DNA of 50,780 nucleotides. Origin: CAZJHX01 sp964545715 (GTDB taxonomy: Bacteria > Myxococcota_A > UBA9042 > GCA-2863065). Position numbers and translations under genes: made by a program. The notes below the pieces were generated by a model. That model was not told the DNA's origin and did no database searches. It was given only the letters and a program-made list of their open reading frames with translations. Below are positions 15,201 through 23,277 of the stretch, one piece after another (position 1 is the stretch's first letter; each line of letters starts with the position of its first letter). Location: the NCBI GenBank assembly GCA_964545715.1, contig CAZJHX010000075.1:1-50780 (forward strand). Reading direction: 5' to 3'.

Positions 15201-16934
15201 GCCCTGACTCCAGCGGTCGTTGACGCTGGACCACACGTTGATGCTGGCCGACACCGTCTCGCCCGTCAGCGGGTCCTCGGCATCGGTGTAGATGCCCCAT
15301 GGCGACGGCGTCTGCGGCTCGGCGATGACATTGACCTGGTGATACCGCAGGTCACCCCGGCGCACGACGGTCCCGACAGCGCCGCACGCCTCGGGATCGC
15401 CCTCTTCCACCGGGCTGTGGCACATCACGATCATCTCCGGCATCTTGGCCACGGCCACGACGCCCGCCGAGTACCCGCGCTCCGCCGCGATCTTGTCCGC
15501 TAGCGCATCGCAGTCAGCGCCTTCGTCACCGCCGTTTCGGCACAGGTCGACCTCCGCCGCCAGCGCCACCGCGTCCACGTTGTCGTCCTGCTGGCCGAAG
15601 TACACCGGGAAGCGCCCCTTGCAGTCGTCGCCGCCCACCCGCACGCACTCGGCGTACTGACCGGATCGGGCCGCCGCGCGCATGGCCACGTCCCACTCGT
15701 GCGCCGCCTCGACGGTCGGGCCCCAGAAGTCGAGGTCGCTGCCATTGGTGTAGTACCAGGCGATGGTCCGCGTCGTCCGCTCGGTCAGCGGCAAGGTGCA
15801 GCGCTGGCGATAGATGTCGCACCGCGAGCCTTTGCCCACAGACTCGCACTCGTCCTCTGTGCCGTCTCCGTTCTCGTCGCGATGCGGGTCCGCCCCGTAT
15901 GGCGTGGTGTCCGGCGTGTAGCACTCGGTCGGGCCGGTCATGGTCTCGGGATCCTCGTAGTGGTGGCTGCGCTCCCAGATCTGGTAGCGGGCGATAAAGC
16001 GGCGCCACAGATCGTCGCTCATGCCGTAGTTGCGCGCGTAGCCCATGCGCTCAACCGTGAATGCGCCGTACGCCTGAAAGCGGTAGCCGTCCCAGTCCAT
16101 CGGCTCGTAATCCGTATCCTCGACACGGCGAAAGGCCTGCCGAATCGTCAGCTCCACCGGGCTGCAGGAGCCCGCGGGAAAGCTGCCGTTGAAGAAGTCC
16201 GGGTCCAGATAACACGCCGGAAAGGAGTCGATGCCCCAGCCCAGGTGGCTCAGGTCCACCGTCTTGGGCTTGGCGAACGCCTTGCTGGTGATGTCGAAGT
16301 AGCCGTTGGCCAGGTCAAAGACCGCCGCGTTGGGGTCGTCGGGATCGGTCACGTCAAAGGCCAGCGGCTCGTACTCGATGCCGCCGTAGATCCCCAGCAG
16401 CGACAGCGTGTCGAAATCGTAGCTGTCCACGTTCTTGTTCTTGGACCAATCCACGCGCATGTAGGCGCGCTCGTTCCACGCCCTGTCCGTCGTGTTCTCC
16501 TCCAGGATGTTCAGCATCTCGCCCGTGGTCGGGTTGTAGGCGTTGACGATGTCGAAGTGCTTCTCGATATCGAAGACCGCCACGATCACGCCGTCGTTGA
16601 CCTCCACGTTGCCACCCTTGCCGTCCGAGCCGGTGATCCGCTCGTGCGACAGGCGCCCGATCAGGTGGTCCTCGGTGATCTGCCAGCGCAGCCGCGACAT
16701 GGGCTGCGCATAGGTCGACGTGAACAGCCCGTCCTGCGCGGCGCCGTATCCCACGTCGATGAGCGTGGCCTGAGTCCAAAACTCCGGGTTGTCGGCGGCG
16801 CTGCGCAGATCCGGGCCGACAAAGTAGGACTTCTGCAGCGCAAACGGCTGCACCCGGTCGATGGGATCGCGTGGCTCCGCGCAGGCTCCAAGCAGCGTCA
16901 GGGCGAGCACGAACAAGGCACAATTACGGAACAC
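12249..16934 (-). CDS. Giant zinc metalloprotease lipoprotein (metzincin-like HExxHxxGxxH)
   Basis: The product has 1561 residues. The GTG at 16934 was chosen because GAGGTG lies six bases upstream and a lipoprotein signal follows (LTLLGAC, Cys at 18). The open frame runs on to 18233 but that part lies opposite another gene. The zinc site HEMGHSIGMRH is at 800-810 and a Met-turn-like SVMDY at about 874-878, both metzincin hallmarks. Flanking sequence (HFSVVAHE, then a large C-terminal helical part) recalls the bacterial zinc-dependent metalloproteases carrying DUF5117/DUF4953-type regions. Several Asp-rich Ca-like segments (DENGDGTEDECE, DLNGDGDPDWY) are present. It should act outside the inner membrane. 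The downstream fibrinogen-like protein lies 32 bases away, likely the same transcript. At 1561 residues it is long for the family; substrate unknown. Confidence 0.85.
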   Translation of the reverse strand: MFRNCALFVLALTLLGACAEPRDPIDRVQPFALQKSYFVGPDLRSAADNPEFWTQATLIDVGYGAAQDGLFTSTYAQPMSRLRWQITEDHLIGRLSHERITGSDGKGGNVEVNDGVIVAVFDIEKHFDIVNAYNPTTGEMLNILEENTTDRAWNERAYMRVDWSKNKNVDSYDFDTLSLLGIYGGIEYEPLAFDVTDPDDPNAAVFDLANGYFDITSKAFAKPKTVDLSHLGWGIDSFPACYLDPDFFNGSFPAGSCSPVELTIRQAFRRVEDTDYEPMDWDGYRFQAYGAFTVERMGYARNYGMSDDLWRRFIARYQIWERSHHYEDPETMTGPTECYTPDTTPYGADPHRDENGDGTEDECESVGKGSRCDIYRQRCTLPLTERTTRTIAWYYTNGSDLDFWGPTVEAAHEWDVAMRAAARSGQYAECVRVGGDDCKGRFPVYFGQQDDNVDAVALAAEVDLCRNGGDEGADCDALADKIAAERGYSAGVVAVAKMPEMIVMCHSPVEEGDPEACGAVGTVVRRGDLRYHQVNVIAEPQTPSPWGIYTDAEDPLTGETVSASINVWSSVNDRWSQGVIDVIRYIAGELKAEDITDGENIRNWAQASEAAAAGGVLPRLSRADLEARVNGMTGATKAGGAKKLPDTVMAKVKALKHELRAVSASVEAPSSTGATYAARRRAAMGTEVEAELMTKMMQEFTGTQNLPMTDAVLNAASPLRGANPSVQRDLYHMRENALAKHGRCMLQEASAPLAIADLSTVLQAKFGKFNPEDSKPVQQERAEKMRRYMAHRAHFSVVAHEMGHSIGMRHNFVSSSDAWGYRPQYWQLRTKNGTVTEECTDLVADGAECVGPRYHDPTTQEERENMIWMWMHSSVMDYAGEITQDMLGLGVFDFASARMFYGDVAAVHADSTYATGTARGEAMLYKMDSFGGILGIQPRLGNADIHYSRLQTEFDLIKDCETVDDPMKWKPSTWDDALYGEWHPVFDGMIVKVDGKYSRCRQQEVDYVQWDTLREPTEVETGGAYYQGGPSVDPQSRIRMPYGFGTDGWADLGNLSVYRSDNGADAYEIFNFFVTQQEVGHIFDNYRRNRQDFSVRRASNRTLYRYNTKLRDGAKGLGLLKNIYQKFSLELGYDFDELWPAIAPDFFPDNILASGMVFDHFTRMLARPEAGEHFRPGFDPVLRSALDTTSEPGETLVTVPNGATGYYGDIGVGGQLVENQLAEDKGEYDSWYTVNAGSYYGKLNTAMLMTESVDNFISSSRTDFVDPRYRAVSLADLFPEGYRRWLANNLTGDDRLKGPRVASNSSKKPLVDDQMFPTQPLGWTTWWTPEPEVCFPEAGTTICSTYGQTGDAPADAGPEHTTILDPQVGWEQQKFLIAWTLVYLPENEKQNWLDMMQIWELGQDYYPSFPARIELHDPAGQTYIARTYGRETILGKTVEKGIAARVLEYGNELLEKAYVTADGPDLNGDGDPDWYLPLYREEDGQPTVKWDSQLKHISDTGEDLAFGKQGCNAQDSSKCTCASNRFCLELQDYISVVEYLRSALRAFHPEATQLRGIYDKP

Positions 16935-16940
16935 AGCTAT

Positions 16941-16946
16941 CACCTC
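16941..16946 (-). promoter_or_regulatory. Ribosome binding site deciding a GTG start
   Basis: On the minus strand GAGGTG lies six bases before the GTG at 16934-16932. This places the start of the giant metalloprotease here rather than at the GTG overlapping the site itself, or further up the open frame. Confidence 0.6.
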
Positions 16947-17066
16947 GGACTGTCGATTGCGGCCGAACTTAGCGACTGCGCTGCACACTAGCAACATCGA
17001 TCGTTGACACCACCAGCGGGTTCTGTTTGGTATGCCGCCCAGCAATACACACAAGGGACGCTGAAA

Positions 17067-18689
17067 ATGACGCGACGACCGAACCTCACGCTGTTGGCCA
17101 CGTCGGCCCTGGCTCTGGCCCTGATCGGCTGCGGCGCCAGCGGCGGCTCCAAGAGCTCCAGTGACGACACGACGGACACGGGCGCCACGACCGGCGACAC
17201 GTCGGCCGATACGACGGACACCACCGACACCGGCGACGCGACCACCGACGACACGACGGACACGGGCACCGGCGACGCGACCACTGACGATACCGGCACG
17301 GACACCGGCACGGACACCGGCATCGTCGACCCGCCGGAGACCGACGACGACAACCACTCTTTCGAGACGGCGCTGGAGCTGCCGCTGGCCGCGGTCGCGG
17401 ACGGCGAGCTGACGGACGAGAGCGTCGTCACGGGCAAGCTCGCCGAAGCCGGCGAGGTGGACTACTACACGTTCGAGGGCGCTGCCGGGCAGGCATTGGG
17501 CATCTTCTCGTTTGCCCAGGACACCGCGTTCGACCCCAACACGGTCGACCTGGTCATGACCGTCTACGGCGCCGACATGAAGCAGGTGGCCTTCAACGAC
17601 GACCCCACCCCGCGCGTGGACAACGACAGCTCGCTGCTGCTCATCCTGCCCGCTGACGGCACCTACTACGTGACGATGCAAGAGTGCTGGACCATCATCG
17701 AGTCGCTCGGCGGCGCGTGCGCGGACCCCCAGATCAAGCCCAACAACACCTATGGCTTGATCATGATCGACGTCTCCGACACCGAGGTCGCGTCCGGCGC
17801 CTACACGCGCGACGACGAGACGGGCGACACCCCGGCTGAGGCCAACCTGCTCACCTATAACAAGAGCGCCGACGGCCCCTACGAGCTGAGCCACGCGTAC
17901 GGCCTCTTCGAGGACGAGACCGACGTGGACGTGTTCTCGTTCACGATCCCGGAAGACACCACGGTCAACTCGGGCCGCAGCACGGGCGACTTCTGGCTGT
18001 ATCCATCCGGCTCCGGCCAGAGCGGGGCGACGATGTCGGTCGGCAAGCTGTCCATCAGCGCGGCCGCCGAGCCCGACGTGATTCTGGTGCAGATCGACGG
18101 CACCGTGCCGCACCCCGACGACTTCAGCACGCGCGAGATCACGGCGCCGCTGGAGCTGGGCGTAGAGTATCTGCTGTGGGTCGCGCACCCCGGCGGCGCA
18201 GCCGGCGCCAACGACTTCTACTACGTGTCCCACGCCGCGGGCGGCTCAAACCCGGTCGAGGCCGCCGAGGCCGATAACAACGAGCTGGCCACCGCCGAGC
18301 TGCTGCCGCCCCAGGCGGACCCGGACGGCTCACTGCACTACTTCATCGACGGCAACATCATCGAGGACGCCGCCGACGTGGACCACTACAAGGTCGAGCT
18401 GCCCGAGACGCTGGCCGCCGAAATGAAGCTCTACCTGGCGTGCGGCGCGGCGCTCTCCGGCTCCGGCCTGCGCGGCGTCACCGCCTCCATCCACGACGCC
18501 GAGGGCACGATGCTGCCGGGCGCGACCGTCACCGAGAGCGACAAGAAGGACCTCTTTATCGAGGCCATCGACATCCCCGAGGGCGCGACCGAGATCGTCT
18601 TCAAGGTCACGGCCGAGTCCCAGGCCGAGGATGTCGCCAGCGACTTCTATCGCTGCGGGATGCACATCCTGACGCCGGACACCCCCTGA
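17067..18689 (+). CDS. Lipoprotein with Asp/Thr linker and PPC-like beta domains
   Basis: The product has 540 residues. AAGGGA lies eight bases before the ATG at 17067, and the signal ends in ALIGC. Residues 25-95 are a low-complexity Asp/Thr/Gly linker. Three segments resemble bacterial pre-peptidase C-terminal (PPC) beta-sandwich domains: EVDYYTFEGAAGQALGIFS with LPADGTYYVTM (about 125-220), TDVDVFSFTIPEDTTV (about 285-390) and ADVDHYKVELPETLAAEM (about 430-535). PPC modules normally accompany secreted proteases or act in surface attachment; no catalytic domain is seen here. It is divergent from the giant metalloprotease, with 132 bases between, so the two could share a control region. A binding or stabilising role next to the protease is inference. 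Confidence 0.78.
   Translation: MTRRPNLTLLATSALALALIGCGASGGSKSSSDDTTDTGATTGDTSADTTDTTDTGDATTDDTTDTGTGDATTDDTGTDTGTDTGIVDPPETDDDNHSFETALELPLAAVADGELTDESVVTGKLAEAGEVDYYTFEGAAGQALGIFSFAQDTAFDPNTVDLVMTVYGADMKQVAFNDDPTPRVDNDSSLLLILPADGTYYVTMQECWTIIESLGGACADPQIKPNNTYGLIMIDVSDTEVASGAYTRDDETGDTPAEANLLTYNKSADGPYELSHAYGLFEDETDVDVFSFTIPEDTTVNSGRSTGDFWLYPSGSGQSGATMSVGKLSISAAAEPDVILVQIDGTVPHPDDFSTREITAPLELGVEYLLWVAHPGGAAGANDFYYVSHAAGGSNPVEAAEADNNELATAELLPPQADPDGSLHYFIDGNIIEDAADVDHYKVELPETLAAEMKLYLACGAALSGSGLRGVTASIHDAEGTMLPGATVTESDKKDLFIEAIDIPEGATEIVFKVTAESQAEDVASDFYRCGMHILTPDTP
17161..17330 (+). repeat. Imperfect direct repeats encoding the Asp/Thr linker
   Basis: Units such as GGCGACGCGACCAC and CGGACACCGGCA recur several times and encode runs of DTTDTG, DATTDD and GTDTGTDTG. 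The tract lies directly after the lipobox of the PPC-like lipoprotein. It is likely prone to length change. Confidence 0.75.
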
Positions 18690-18762
18690 TCCCGGTCGAT
18701 TGTTTTTGCCACAGTCGCGTGATTGTATCTCCCCGCAGAGTGCATAGAGAGGGGGGATTGTC

Positions 18763-20961
18763 GTGCGTATTGTCACGATCGTGGCCGTGGTGTGTCTGGG
18801 GCCAAGCGGTGTGGCTCAGGCCGTGGAGCCTGTAGCGGAGATTATCGCGATCACGAAGGCGCGGCACGCCATCGCCTCGGCGGCCAGGACCGACGCGCTT
18901 CCGTCGAAGGCGTTGGTCGCGCAGTGCCTGGCGCTTACCAATGTGACGTTTAGGCGTGTCACTCGCCCGTTTACGCAACAGCGGGCGCTGGCGTTTGCCG
19001 ACGTGCTGAGGGGACTCGAGGGCACCATCCGCACGGGGCTCTCTCAGATCTTCCGCACGTCGAGGGCGGCTCGGGCTGAGCAGATAGACTTGTTCTTGCG
19101 ACAGATCACGTCGCCTGAGGTGGTGGAGACTGAGGTAGCGCGGTGGCTGGGTGTTCCGCTGCCTGGGACGGTGCCGCCCCCGGGCGGTGCGAACGATCCG
19201 GTCAAAGCGGTCAGCGCCGGGTTGGTGATCTCAGGTGGCCTGCACGGCTTTGTGTCTGGTCGCGGCGTGAGACTTCTGGAGGATCGCGGCGGCGCCGGCG
19301 CCGGAAACGCGGTGGCGGACGCCGGCGAGTGGCTGAGAATCGCGGTGGCAATCGAGAACGCGGGCGCGCCGCTGTTCAGCACATCGGCCTGGGTGCGGGC
19401 GGTCGGACCTTGTCTTTGGGTCGACGACGCCCGCGAAATCGGGTTGGCCGAGATGCACCGGCGCGGAGAGCACGTGACGCTGGAAACCTGGGTCTACGCC
19501 AGTCGTGTCTGCCCCAATACCAGTCCGCGCGTTCTGGAGGTCATCGTCCGAGATACTCACCGCGTCGGGGACGCCCGTATTCGGGTGCGAGTGCCGGTGC
19601 ATCACGTGGATCTGCAGGCGGTGGCCACGCGCGTGGACGCCGACCTCCCCGGCGCTAGCGACGGGGCTGGGGCGCCGCTGTTGATTCCTGGACGGCAGTT
19701 CGAGTTGTCAGCGCGCTGGCGGGTAAGATCCGATTGGCCAGTGGAAGGTGCAACCGTCGGATACGCAGTGCAGGGCGCAATGACCACCGCCCTGAATAGC
19801 GTGAGCTTTGACGACGGGCGCCTGCGCGTGGGGCCGCAGGGATTGGAGCCCAGTGACGACATCGACATCCACGTCGGCAGTCACGATTCGTTGGGGCGGG
19901 CTCAGCGCCAGCCCCTATTGAAGCGGTGGATTGAGGGGGCAAGCGAGGGCGTCTTCTGGATAGCGGCGGATATCCGCGTTGTCACGCGGCGGCAGTCTTC
20001 CGGTCGGGCGCCCACCGTCTCGCCGCCGAGTCCCCCAACACTGCGGCCTGTCGTCCCGAGCGCGCAGGCCGTGATCGGCTTGCTTAGACGCCACATCAGC
20101 TGGCGGTCTCGCCGTGTTCAGCCGACTGGGGACGAAGTCCTGGGTGCCGTGGCCGGGCACGAGACGGTGTTTGACGCCGTTGGGTTCGCCAAGAACTGGT
20201 CTGCGCTCACAGTTGTGGAGGGGCCCGCTCCGCGTCCGCCGCGTAAGCGTCCGCTGCCGGCAGCCGGGTACGTCCTGCGTCGATACATCGCGGTCCCGGT
20301 CATCGCTGCGGTCGCGCCGCCGACGCTGCCGAACAAGCCGCCCAGGCCCGCCAAGACCACCGAGCCGCCCACCGTGGGCCCCTGGCTGCGGTTGAACATT
20401 GGGTTAGGGCTCTCCAGTTTCAGTCTAGAGCCGTCATCCAACCCGCGCTGGTGGAACGAGTCATCAGAGACGGCCCTGCGCATAAGCGCCAACGCGACTA
20501 TGGGCCGTACTGTCGCGGCGGCCGTGACGCTTGATTACAGCGGCGGGTCGCCCGTGATGGATGGCGGCGTCGAGACCAGTCTGAGCGAGGTGTACGTCGG
20601 GGCGGGCCTCGCCTACATCGTTCGCGCCGGGCGCCACTTTGAGTTTGTGCCCCGCCTGACCGCGGGCGTCACAGCGCGTAGCCTCGACGCTGGGGACGGT
20701 CCCGAAACGGTTTTCAAACGGCAGTTCTCCAGTGGGAAGTTTCATTGGGAGGTGCCGTCCTCTATCAGCTTCGCGGTCGAGCTGGCCGCAGTCATCCGGA
20801 TTCCCATCACGCCTCGCGTAGGTCTCTTCTTGGAAGGGGGCGGTCTGTTCACCGGCGTTGGGCCCACCATGGAGTGGTCGGACGGGGCGGGCGACGGTAA
20901 TGACGAGCTGCTGAGTGGAACGGTCGTGCGCTTTGGCGGCGGGATCGCGCTACAGTTCTGA
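18763..20961 (+). CDS. Secreted protein of unknown function with beta-barrel-like C-terminus
   Basis: The product has 732 residues. GTG at 18763 follows a GAGAGGGGGG ribosome binding site, and a signal peptide ends near GVAQA (about residue 19). Residues 20-145 are helical with many Arg. Residues 150-300 form a beta-rich domain (LRIAVAIENAGAPLFSTSAWV) with CARDB-like spacing, one Cys pair included. Residues 300-540 are Pro/Arg-rich and variable. From about 550 amphipathic strands alternate (WLRLNIGLGLSSFSLEP, AAAVTLDYSGG, VYVGAGLAYIVRAG, VGLFLEGGGLF) and the protein ends in phenylalanine (GGGIALQF), as many outer-membrane barrels do. A small eight-strand barrel fused to a periplasmic or surface part is the best reading. 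I recognise no family. The following DUF1801 gene starts one base after its stop. Confidence 0.68.
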   Translation: MRIVTIVAVVCLGPSGVAQAVEPVAEIIAITKARHAIASAARTDALPSKALVAQCLALTNVTFRRVTRPFTQQRALAFADVLRGLEGTIRTGLSQIFRTSRAARAEQIDLFLRQITSPEVVETEVARWLGVPLPGTVPPPGGANDPVKAVSAGLVISGGLHGFVSGRGVRLLEDRGGAGAGNAVADAGEWLRIAVAIENAGAPLFSTSAWVRAVGPCLWVDDAREIGLAEMHRRGEHVTLETWVYASRVCPNTSPRVLEVIVRDTHRVGDARIRVRVPVHHVDLQAVATRVDADLPGASDGAGAPLLIPGRQFELSARWRVRSDWPVEGATVGYAVQGAMTTALNSVSFDDGRLRVGPQGLEPSDDIDIHVGSHDSLGRAQRQPLLKRWIEGASEGVFWIAADIRVVTRRQSSGRAPTVSPPSPPTLRPVVPSAQAVIGLLRRHISWRSRRVQPTGDEVLGAVAGHETVFDAVGFAKNWSALTVVEGPAPRPPRKRPLPAAGYVLRRYIAVPVIAAVAPPTLPNKPPRPAKTTEPPTVGPWLRLNIGLGLSSFSLEPSSNPRWWNESSETALRISANATMGRTVAAAVTLDYSGGSPVMDGGVETSLSEVYVGAGLAYIVRAGRHFEFVPRLTAGVTARSLDAGDGPETVFKRQFSSGKFHWEVPSSISFAVELAAVIRIPITPRVGLFLEGGGLFTGVGPTMEWSDGAGDGNDELLSGTVVRFGGGIALQF

Positions 20962-20962
20962 C

Positions 20963-21409
20963 GTGCGCACGCTGGGCCGAACGCCGGAAGAGTATCTCGC
21001 GAGTCTACCCGCGGATCGGGAGCTTGCGCTCAGCGCGGTTCGGGAGGCCATCCTCGGGGCGCTGCCCGCCGGCTACGAGGAGCACTTGCGCGACACGGCG
21101 ATCTATTACGAGATCCCGCGTGAGCGTATGCCGCCGGGGTATCGGTCCAAGCCGCTGATCTATGCCGGGCTGGCGTCGCAGGCCAGGCACATGGCCGTCT
21201 ATCTACGCTCGATCTACTACGACCAGGGGCTGCACAGCGCGTTTGTGGCGCGCTGGCTGGCGCTGGGCAAGCCGCTGGACATGGGCAAGACGGCGGTGCG
21301 GTTCCAGTCCCTGGACGACGTGCCGCTGGAGCTGATCGCCGACACCGTGGCCGAGTACGAGGTTGCGGACTATATCGAGCTGTATACGTCATATCAGCGG
21401 CTTCGCTGA
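20963..21409 (+). CDS. DUF1801 (YdhG-like) domain protein
   Basis: The product has 148 residues. The GTG at 20963 lies one base after the stop of the preceding gene, and the family N-terminus TPEEYLASLPADRE follows within eight residues. DUF1801 features are visible: AVREAILGALPAGYEE, IYYEIPRERMPPGY, KPLIYAGLASQARHMAVYLRSIYY split over strand and helix, and a later GKTAVRFQSLDDVPLELI. These are small soluble cytoplasmic proteins of unknown function, some with iron-chaperone-like annotation. There is no evident functional link to the exported protein before it, only the shared transcript. Confidence 0.88.
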   Translation: MRTLGRTPEEYLASLPADRELALSAVREAILGALPAGYEEHLRDTAIYYEIPRERMPPGYRSKPLIYAGLASQARHMAVYLRSIYYDQGLHSAFVARWLALGKPLDMGKTAVRFQSLDDVPLELIADTVAEYEVADYIELYTSYQRLR

Positions 21410-21454
21410 CCCAGGCCCGCACGGCGTCACGCCGGACCGTGGTAGTGTGACCCA

Positions 21455-23269
21455 ATGAACACAGTAGTGATGGGGTTGTTGGCGCTCGCGCTGGCTGCGC
21501 CGCCCGAGCAGGCGGCTGTGCAGGGGACGCTGCGCAGTCAGGGTGGGGCGGCTGTCGATGGCACATACTCGCTGTCTTTCAGACTGTATGACGCCCAGAC
21601 GGGGGGCGCGCTGTTGAAGGAGTTCGACGCCCAGGACGTGGAGGTCGCGGACGGCGTCTTCACGGCCGCGATGGGCGGCGTGGGTCCGGATCTGCTGCAG
21701 TCCGCGGAGGCGCTCTGGGTGGCCGTCAAGGTGGAGGGCGAGCCGGAGCTGGATCGAGTCCTGCTGCAGTCGACCCCGCTGGCGATCCTGGCATCGCGGT
21801 CACTGGACCTGGCGTGCAGCGGATGCGTGACCAAGCAGCACTTGAGCGCGGGGTTGCTGGATGGGTTTGCGCTGGCGTCCGACATCGCCAACGCGTCGAA
21901 GTGGGACGAGGCGTACGGCTGGGGGAACCACGCGCTGGCCGGCTATCTGAAGGGTGGCGACGATCTGGAGCTGGCCGGCACGCTCAAGGCGCTGAGCGTG
22001 CAGATCGGCAATGATCCGGCGGACTGTGATGCGGCAAAGGCGGGGACGCTGCGCTGGGACGGCAGCGTCGTCCAGGTTTGCGACGGCGAGAAGTGGGTGG
22101 CCGTCTACTCGCCGCCGGTGGTGATCTCCAGTGTGGACATCAAGACCGGCGCGGCCGGGCAGACAGTGACCGTCATCGGCTCTGCTTTTGTCGTTGGGGA
22201 TACGACCGTGACGCTTGGCGGCCAGCCGCTGGTCATCGCGAACCTGACCGAGACCAGCTTCACCTACGTGTCGCCGTTTACGACGTTGAACCAGGGGCAG
22301 GCCCTGGTGGTCGTGGTGGGCGCGAAGAGCGCGACCCTCCCCAACGCCTGGACCCGCACCACGGCGGCGACCAAGGTGTTTGCCTACACCGGCGACGAGC
22401 AGTCCTGGACGGTTCCGCCCGGCGTGACGTCGGTGTCGGTCAAGCTGTGGGGCGGCGGCGGCGCCGGCAAGTGGAGCACCAGCCACAGCTACGGCTCGTA
22501 CATTGCCGGCGGCGGCGGCGGCGGCTACTCGACCGGGCTGGTCGCCGTGTCCCCCGGCGAGGCGCTGACGGTAGTCGTTGCGCAGGGCGGGCAGTTCCTG
22601 GGCGGCGGCGGCTGGAGCACGGTCGGTGCGGGTGGCGACGGCGGAGGCGCGTGCTCCGGTAGCTGCAAGGGCGGCGGTGGCGGTGGCGCCACGGGCGTCA
22701 GGCGCGCGGCGAGTACGCTCATCGTGGCCGGCGGTGGCGGCGGCGGCGGCAACGGCGGTGGTGGTGGCGGCGGCGGTGGCCTCAGTGGCGGCAAGGTCGA
22801 GACCATCTACAAGTCCGCGTGCGGGGCAGGCGACGGGCTGCCGCATTATGGCGGCGCCGGCGGCACCCAATCGGCCCCGGGCGAGGGTGGCTGGTGCTCA
22901 GACTGCGGTTTCCACCAGAGCCAGGGCGCACCGGGCGTCGGTGGCGACGGCGGCAACGGCGAGACCGCGGGCCACGTGTATCCGACCGGCGGCGGCGGCG
23001 GCGGCTACTTCGGTGGCGGCGGCGGCGGCAACGACTCCACGGGCGGCGGCTGCAACGCGCATGACACCGGCGGCGGCGGCGGCGGCGGCTCAGGCTACAC
23101 CGGGGGCGCCACAGCGGTCTCGATGCAGACGGGCGACAACGGCGTGAGCGGCGCCGACACCGCGGGCGGCGCGGCCAACGATGACGACCCGGCGTACGCC
23201 GCTGGTGTGGGCGCGGGCGGCAAGATCGGCGTGAACGGCGGCAACGGGCTGGCGGTGATCAGCTACTGA
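21455..23269 (+). CDS. Secreted protein with IPT/TIG domain and ALK-type glycine-rich domain (paralogue B)
   Basis: The product has 604 residues with a short signal peptide (MNTVVMGLLALALAAP). Residues 20-115 match the N-terminal domain of paralogues A and C (AVQGTLRSQGG, LSFRLYDAQTGG, VADGVFTAAM), followed by the shared LACSGCVTKQHL motif. A VCDGEKWV motif at about 208-215 also recurs in the family. Residues 224-305 look like an IPT/TIG immunoglobulin-like fold (GQTVTVIGSAFVVGDTTVTLGGQP split by a turn). Residues 309-604 begin FAYTGDEQSWTVPPGVTSVSV and continue as long Gly runs broken by short strands (STLIVAGGGGG), the pattern of the glycine-rich domain of ALK/LTK-type receptors and related bacterial proteins. 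Extracellular binding or matrix formation is plausible. Paralogue C starts eight bases after its stop. Confidence 0.82.
   Translation: MNTVVMGLLALALAAPPEQAAVQGTLRSQGGAAVDGTYSLSFRLYDAQTGGALLKEFDAQDVEVADGVFTAAMGGVGPDLLQSAEALWVAVKVEGEPELDRVLLQSTPLAILASRSLDLACSGCVTKQHLSAGLLDGFALASDIANASKWDEAYGWGNHALAGYLKGGDDLELAGTLKALSVQIGNDPADCDAAKAGTLRWDGSVVQVCDGEKWVAVYSPPVVISSVDIKTGAAGQTVTVIGSAFVVGDTTVTLGGQPLVIANLTETSFTYVSPFTTLNQGQALVVVVGAKSATLPNAWTRTTAATKVFAYTGDEQSWTVPPGVTSVSVKLWGGGGAGKWSTSHSYGSYIAGGGGGGYSTGLVAVSPGEALTVVVAQGGQFLGGGGWSTVGAGGDGGGACSGSCKGGGGGGATGVRRAASTLIVAGGGGGGGNGGGGGGGGGLSGGKVETIYKSACGAGDGLPHYGGAGGTQSAPGEGGWCSDCGFHQSQGAPGVGGDGGNGETAGHVYPTGGGGGGYFGGGGGGNDSTGGGCNAHDTGGGGGGGSGYTGGATAVSMQTGDNGVSGADTAGGAANDDDPAYAAGVGAGGKIGVNGGNGLAVISY
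22440..23100 (+). repeat. GGC/GGT-rich low-complexity tract (polyglycine coding)
   Basis: Many runs of six to nine consecutive Gly codons, mostly GGC, in the glycine-rich domain of paralogue B. They are separated by aromatic or Cys-containing spacers, so the tract is structured rather than a simple microsatellite. Slippage and assembly errors are likely here. Confidence 0.8.
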
Positions 23270-23277
23270 GGTTCCCT

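Noticed and set aside
16935..18233. N-terminal extension of the metalloprotease frame into the PPC lipoprotein
   Set aside because: A GTG with a good ribosome binding site and lipoprotein signal at 16934 sets the start; the upstream part is antisense to a supported gene.
21421..21435. Short CGGCG/CGCCG hairpin as terminator after the DUF1801 gene
   Set aside because: Stem of five base pairs, no T-run, common by chance in such GC-rich DNA.
22440..23100. Glycine runs read as PE_PGRS or silk-like protein
   Set aside because: The spacers and flanks match the glycine-rich domain pattern and an IPT domain lies before it. There is no PE domain.
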